64,000 bases of DNA, from contig CAUJGJ010000487.1 in assembly GCA_963170055.1 (NCBI GenBank), positions 2,300,401-2,364,400 on the forward strand, written 5' to 3'. Source of the stretch: Halisarca cf. caerulea. Taxonomy: Eukaryota > Porifera > Demospongiae > Chondrillida > Halisarcidae. Below are positions 59,548-64,000 of the stretch, piece after piece (position 1 is the first letter of the stretch; the number at the start of each line of letters is the position of its first letter). The notes under the pieces were generated by a model. It made no database searches. It saw only the letters and a list, made by a program, of their open reading frames with translations, and was not told the origin of the DNA. The translations under genes and the position numbers were made by a program.

Positions 59548-62532
59548 CTAACTCATGAAATAGAAAGGCTGACCAGTAATTATGGTTCTAGCAGACACTT
59601 TAGCTTCCTTTGATCGAATTTCAAAACTGGAGTGATTTCATAATCTTTAGGTCCAAAACACAATCAGTTTACTTCATATTATGATAAAAGAGAACAGAGT
59701 GTGTACTTCTTTATACATACACACACACCCTTATCAGGCACCCTGGTAACAGCATATACGACTTACATCATCAAAGAATTCAAGTACAACTTTTCTGTCC
59801 TTTTGGTGCAAAGACTATGAAACAAGTAAAAAATAACGCAAATTACACCACAGCAGAGGCACAAAATTACAATTTGAAGATCCCGTTACAGGGAAATTAC
59901 AAGGGCAACACAAACCAATAACTACTGAAGATCACATTACAAGAGTATCAATCTTACCAGTGAACTAATATCTGTTATAGGCTTCCTGGCAATGAGCTTA
60001 TAAGGTGGTGTTTGTATCCCTGCGAGAGCAACACGAGCCAGTTTGGACAGGGGCCACTGAGCACAGTTGTCGTCCAGAAGACACATGGCTTCATCTTCCA
60101 CAAAAATGGAAACTATTCCTGTCGAGGTCTCCAGTCCTAAATCCAAACATATGTACAGTCTATGATTTACACTTAAGTGAGCACACAGTGGACTTACCCT
60201 GAAAAGAACTGCACATGAAAAATTTTTGCTCAGCTTGCATAACAAAGTCAAATTTGGTCTGGAAATGTCAAAGGAATATCCGAACGTACACACAATCAGA
60301 ATACATACATATGTAAAGTGTATGACTAGAATGCAGTTCACAGTATGTACAGTAATTCTTACCTTAACCCACTTGTCTACATTGAATATGTATGACTGAT
60401 TTTCATCAAATTGTGATGATGTGTCTTCAGAGGGTGACAGAATGTTGATGTCCAGCCACTTTTGACAAAGTACTTGAGGTGGCTATGGTAAATGGTGGCT
60501 AAGGTTATAATAACTAGACCAAACAATCAGAACTAACAGCTGAACTACAAAAACTAACTTCTGACATTTGTAAATGATCAGTCATCCATTTCAAGAGATG
60601 GTTACCATCAATACATCTTCCTGCCTGAGTGATACACGCAACATACCAACCAATAACACATGCTGTACATCTGTATGCAGAAGTGCAGCTCTGGAACAGC
60701 TGTTTATCAACAAGGTACATATGCACAATAGGTGGATATGTAGATATGCTGAATCCTGATGCTACACTACACTGTAGGCCTGGATCGATTTGTCAGGTAT
60801 ACATAATCCAAAGAAAAACAATACTGAAACCCCAAAGTACATACTTTGCAAAAGACATTCATCATAAATTTTCCAGTAAATGTACTTAAAACAGGAAACA
60901 ACTCAATGCTGGGACACTTTCAACAGGCAGTGAAACTTCTGTAATCAATTACTTCAAATATTCAATGAAATCCATAATCCAAACATCTTTTGAGGGACAG
61001 CTGCCATAATCAAGTTGTACTTAAGTTACTTGATAATCCAGGAACCTCTGTAATCTACCACCTTGCTTGTTACCCACAAACTGCTGGATATGGTCTCCCA
61101 CCCAAGTTGAGTAGTGCCCCCTTCCCAAAATACACAAAATTCAACCCGATGAAAGACCATAGTTACATTGGCCAGGAATACATCATTGCTATGCTCAATT
61201 AATGTTATATCAATGACTAGCTGCCTATACACACCAATAATGCAGTTACTAGAATTCACACCTTATTGCCACTGGAACAAACCTTCATTAAGTCAGTTGT
61301 CCTTCCAATGGCATAGTAGCAGTGAAGACCCTAAATTGATACTGGTGACATAAATAGACAAACATAACAATTTGAACAATAAGATGAACTGACAACATAA
61401 GCTTCCACTGGACAGGATTCCGGAGCATTCACTGCATACCTGATGATGGAAACATCAACAATATTATGGTAACCATGGAAACACCACATTATGTCACATG
61501 TGATACATGCTATGAAGCATGATGTACATGCACATATATGCTATGCATGCATGCAAGACAGTGGGAAATTCCTGTACATACTCTGCACAGAGTATGTACA
61601 TGTATCAACGTACAGTAGAAGCCTTATAAGACATATTCTTCGTACAATTTCTGTTCAGTACAAGCAATTCTGTGGAATGCTTCATTCGGTGTAGCAATGT
61701 ATACGTAGTTATCAAGAACTGATTAGAAATAAATGTTAGGGTCACTTTTAGCTGTCTTTACGAGGTTCAATTGTACCTGACAACACAAGACGATGAAGAG
61801 CAGTTCATCGTATTAGATGTGAGGTGATCTCAAAGGTGAGATCTTTGCTGGGAGACTACTCTAGGATACAACACTTTGCAGACCAATAACAGCACTTGGG
61901 ATTCATTGTTGGAGGAGGCCATTTGTGTGCTCCTGTGCTTCTACCATGTAGATATACAAAGCATGTACGAAAGGATACACCTGTGTGCCATAATGTAACA
62001 AGATATTCAGCTTCTGCTGTGTACACCAGGGTATTTGTAGAGTACAAGAAGGAGTTCAAATTCTCACATTAGTGCACAAAACTTAGCAGATGACTCACCA
62101 TAGACTTAGTAAGGTAATGTCGCTAACTTTAATCCCAAGCAAGGAAGAGTTTGGAGTATCAGACACGATCACTGTAAACATTGCAAGACAATTCACTGCA
62201 CATACTGCAGTTTCTTAAATGCATACAAAACACAATTTACAAGCTTACCAGGCAATCTGTCTGAGAAATCTTTACATTTGAGGTAGTCCCCGAACAACAG
62301 TAAATAGGCACAATTCGTGAAATCTACAAATAAAAACTGTTCCAGAAGACAATGGGATAATAAAGTTCAAAGGTATGTACAGTGCAATATGTACAACTGC
62401 AATTTTGCATAAACAAGTAGTAGGATATAGAAATACATACAATAAAACACATACAAATATGTACATACATACACCATTGCATACTTGATAATCTGGGCCA
62501 ATTTCAATGTATATTAAGGAGTTTAATGGTTG
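59548..62532 (-). CDS. Gene with a DEP-like domain, 3' portion (partial)
   Basis: Supported exons in order: 62532-62475, 62323-62249, 62171-62099, then an unresolved gap, 60620-60559, 60482-60363, 60258-60198, 60136-59958, 59814-59767, and a tentative last exon 59607-59548 ending in TAG. All have GT..AG borders; phases agree within each block. The exons at 60620 and 60482 together read CIDGNHLLKWMTDHL...QVLCQKWLDINIL...QSYIFN, the G..L..W(I/L)........G..LL...I.......YLF pattern of a DEP domain. Upstream there is NCAYLLLFGDYLKCKDF, a beta-strand-rich stretch; downstream TGIVSIFVEDEAMCLLDDN and WPLSKLARVALAGIQTPPYK. DEP domains target proteins to membranes or G-protein partners. I could not match the protein to a named family. 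The start and earlier exons were not found. Confidence 0.6.
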
Positions 62533-62966
62533 CTTAGAGGAAAGGCCTATCCAGGAGGCTGGCTCTACACTAAAGTGAGGAAGTACGCTTGAAATGGTAC
62601 AGCACTTAATATGTATTGTATATCTGTCAAGAATTTCAACTCACAAAGAAGGCTGCAAAATTCTAAAGAAGTAGGCATTGATGTTGGAAATAACCACCAG
62701 ACAATCTTCTTCGATGTTACCTACTTTACTTCTGGTCATAACTTGGACCTAAATATGAAGATAGTTTTGCCAAAGCAATTAACTTCCCTTCATTATATAC
62801 ACAATACTCAAATATCAAAGCTTCTGGAAAGTGTACATGATGTCTAATAGGATAACCTTGAGTGCAAGCTACGTAGATGGTGTGCTGAAAGCACAATGTA
62901 ATAGAAAAGAACACACGTCACTGTATGAAGATACGTACTGTATGTACGCATCTAATAAAACATTGT

Positions 62967-63179
62967 ATAGTGGAAACCTTGGGTTCTGGTAAAATAACAA
63001 CACACATTGAAAGTGAAACTACTTTCAGTAGAACCAAAGGTATGCATTTCGGGAACCCATTCTCCCTGAACAGAGACATCTCTATAAAGTACTACCGTTC
63101 AAGGCATGATAGCAATGTTACACCTCCAATCTCACTTGTTGGGTTTGATCATTTTGGAAGCCATAGCAATGTCCCCACT
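62967..63179. repeat. Possible small repeat
   Basis: Begins AGTGGAAACCTTGGGTTCTG, like the end of the repeat at 32964, and contains GGGAACCCATTC, roughly complementary to its own start. Boundaries are uncertain. Confidence 0.3.
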
Positions 63180-63457
63180 TAAATGTACGTACATACAGTG
63201 ACCCAGTTCACTCATGATAATGAGATTTTTACTCTTATCAAAATGAATGCTGAGATATAACTCAACTGTTAACTTAAATATTAATGAGAATGACCAAGGT
63301 ACATACAAATCTTGGAAATTAACTTGGATGAGTGCAAGCCATGCAAATTCCTACATCCTGCAGCATATACTGTACATACTGTATGGATGTAGGAATCTGC
63401 AAAGTGTGCACTCAGTCCAACTAACTTTGTCTAGCCCTATATCCATCTAGCTTCATA

Positions 63458-63633
63458 CAGTCAAACCTCGTTAGTGAGTACACCTGGGGACCCCCCAAAT
63501 TGCTACTCACTATCAGTAGTACTTGCTAACCATATAGATTAGTATTATGGGTTGTAAGCTGGGGTATCATATCCTTGTACTTCCTAACCAGGTATTACTC
63601 ATTAACAGTGTTCTTACTAGCGAGGTTCTACTG
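63458..63633. mobile_element. Pogo-type MITE with TA target duplication
   Basis: CAGTCAAACCTCGTTAGTGA at the left and TTACTAGCGAGGTTCTACTG at the right are inverted ends 176 bp apart, flanked on both sides by TA. No coding capacity. Lone ends of similar type occur near 35287 (CAGTAGAACCCTCTTAAGAC) and 61612. Confidence 0.8.
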
Positions 63634-63639
63634 TATATA

Positions 63640-64000
63640 CGTACAGCCGTATACTTGTCTACTCCTATGCACATATCTTACCCTTACTCTAGCCTTTACT
63701 TGTTTCAAGGAGGATGTTTTTTTGGATAAAGCATCTTTGAACAGTCCTGTATCAATCCTACACACGTTTACTGTTTTAAATGGTTTTATACACCTTATTA
63801 ACAGTATGCATACACACACTAAAATAAGCTAAAATACAACCAATGAAATACGGTTACAAGAATCGGTGTCGACTCACTCTATGATTTCCCTAAATACTGT
63901 ATTAGAAAAAAGTATGTTAATTCTGTGATTTTTCATAGTATTATGCAATGTAGATATTATGGCTGTATTGTCTGCGTACTGGTTGAATTTAATAATAAAC
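63640..64000. other. Right edge of window, no gene seen
   Basis: AT-rich sequence without splice-supported coding. Confidence 0.4.

Noticed and set aside
61856..62059. Possible missing exon of the DEP gene
   Set aside because: Joining it to the upstream exon at 62099 creates a stop codon at the junction.

Overview
This is a eukaryotic, almost certainly animal, genomic window. Coding sequence is broken into short exons with GT..AG introns, the background is AT-rich, and the two best-resolved genes are animal families: a ciliary/planar-polarity CPLANE1 and a SH2-C1-RhoGAP chimaerin. Modest introns, abundant (CA)n tracts, many small fold-back elements and degenerate retroelement tails suggest an early-branching marine invertebrate such as a demosponge. 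That placement is inference; no rRNA or organellar marker is present.

Layout. 1-8300 is repeat-dominated: a retroelement 3' end (1-738), a diverged direct duplication (about 1514-2590 and 3712-4830) that brackets a lone minus-strand signal-peptide exon (3508-3674), a short interstitial TTAGGG tract, a 350-bp CA tract and a decayed LINE-like fragment. 8318-11570 holds the most unusual gene, a large exon whose product resembles bacterial VioB/RebD-type enzymes (N-terminal VioB-like part plus ferritin-like domain). It is rich in N-glycosylation sites and ends in a hydrophobic tail. A broken copy lies on the opposite strand (14470-17052), so 8.3-17.1 kb is an imperfect giant inverted repeat. 17.1-21.5 kb contains more retroelement debris and a MITE.

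21633-43424 (+) is a complete CPLANE1 gene, which I reconstructed as 25 coding exons with consistent phases, giving 3,094 codons plus stop. 44991-57960 (-) is a complete chimaerin gene, reconstructed as 17 coding exons and 542 codons. The two genes converge, with their stop codons about 1.6 kb apart. 59548-62532 (-) carries the 3' part of a gene with a DEP-like domain that I cannot name; its 5' part was not found. The last 1.4 kb contains small transposon-like repeats.

The genes do not form a pathway. CPLANE1 acts at the ciliary basal body, chimaerin is a diacylglycerol-responsive Rac GAP, and the VioB-like product is probably extracellular. Repeat families are shared between introns of CPLANE1 and chimaerin, showing recent mobile activity across the locus.
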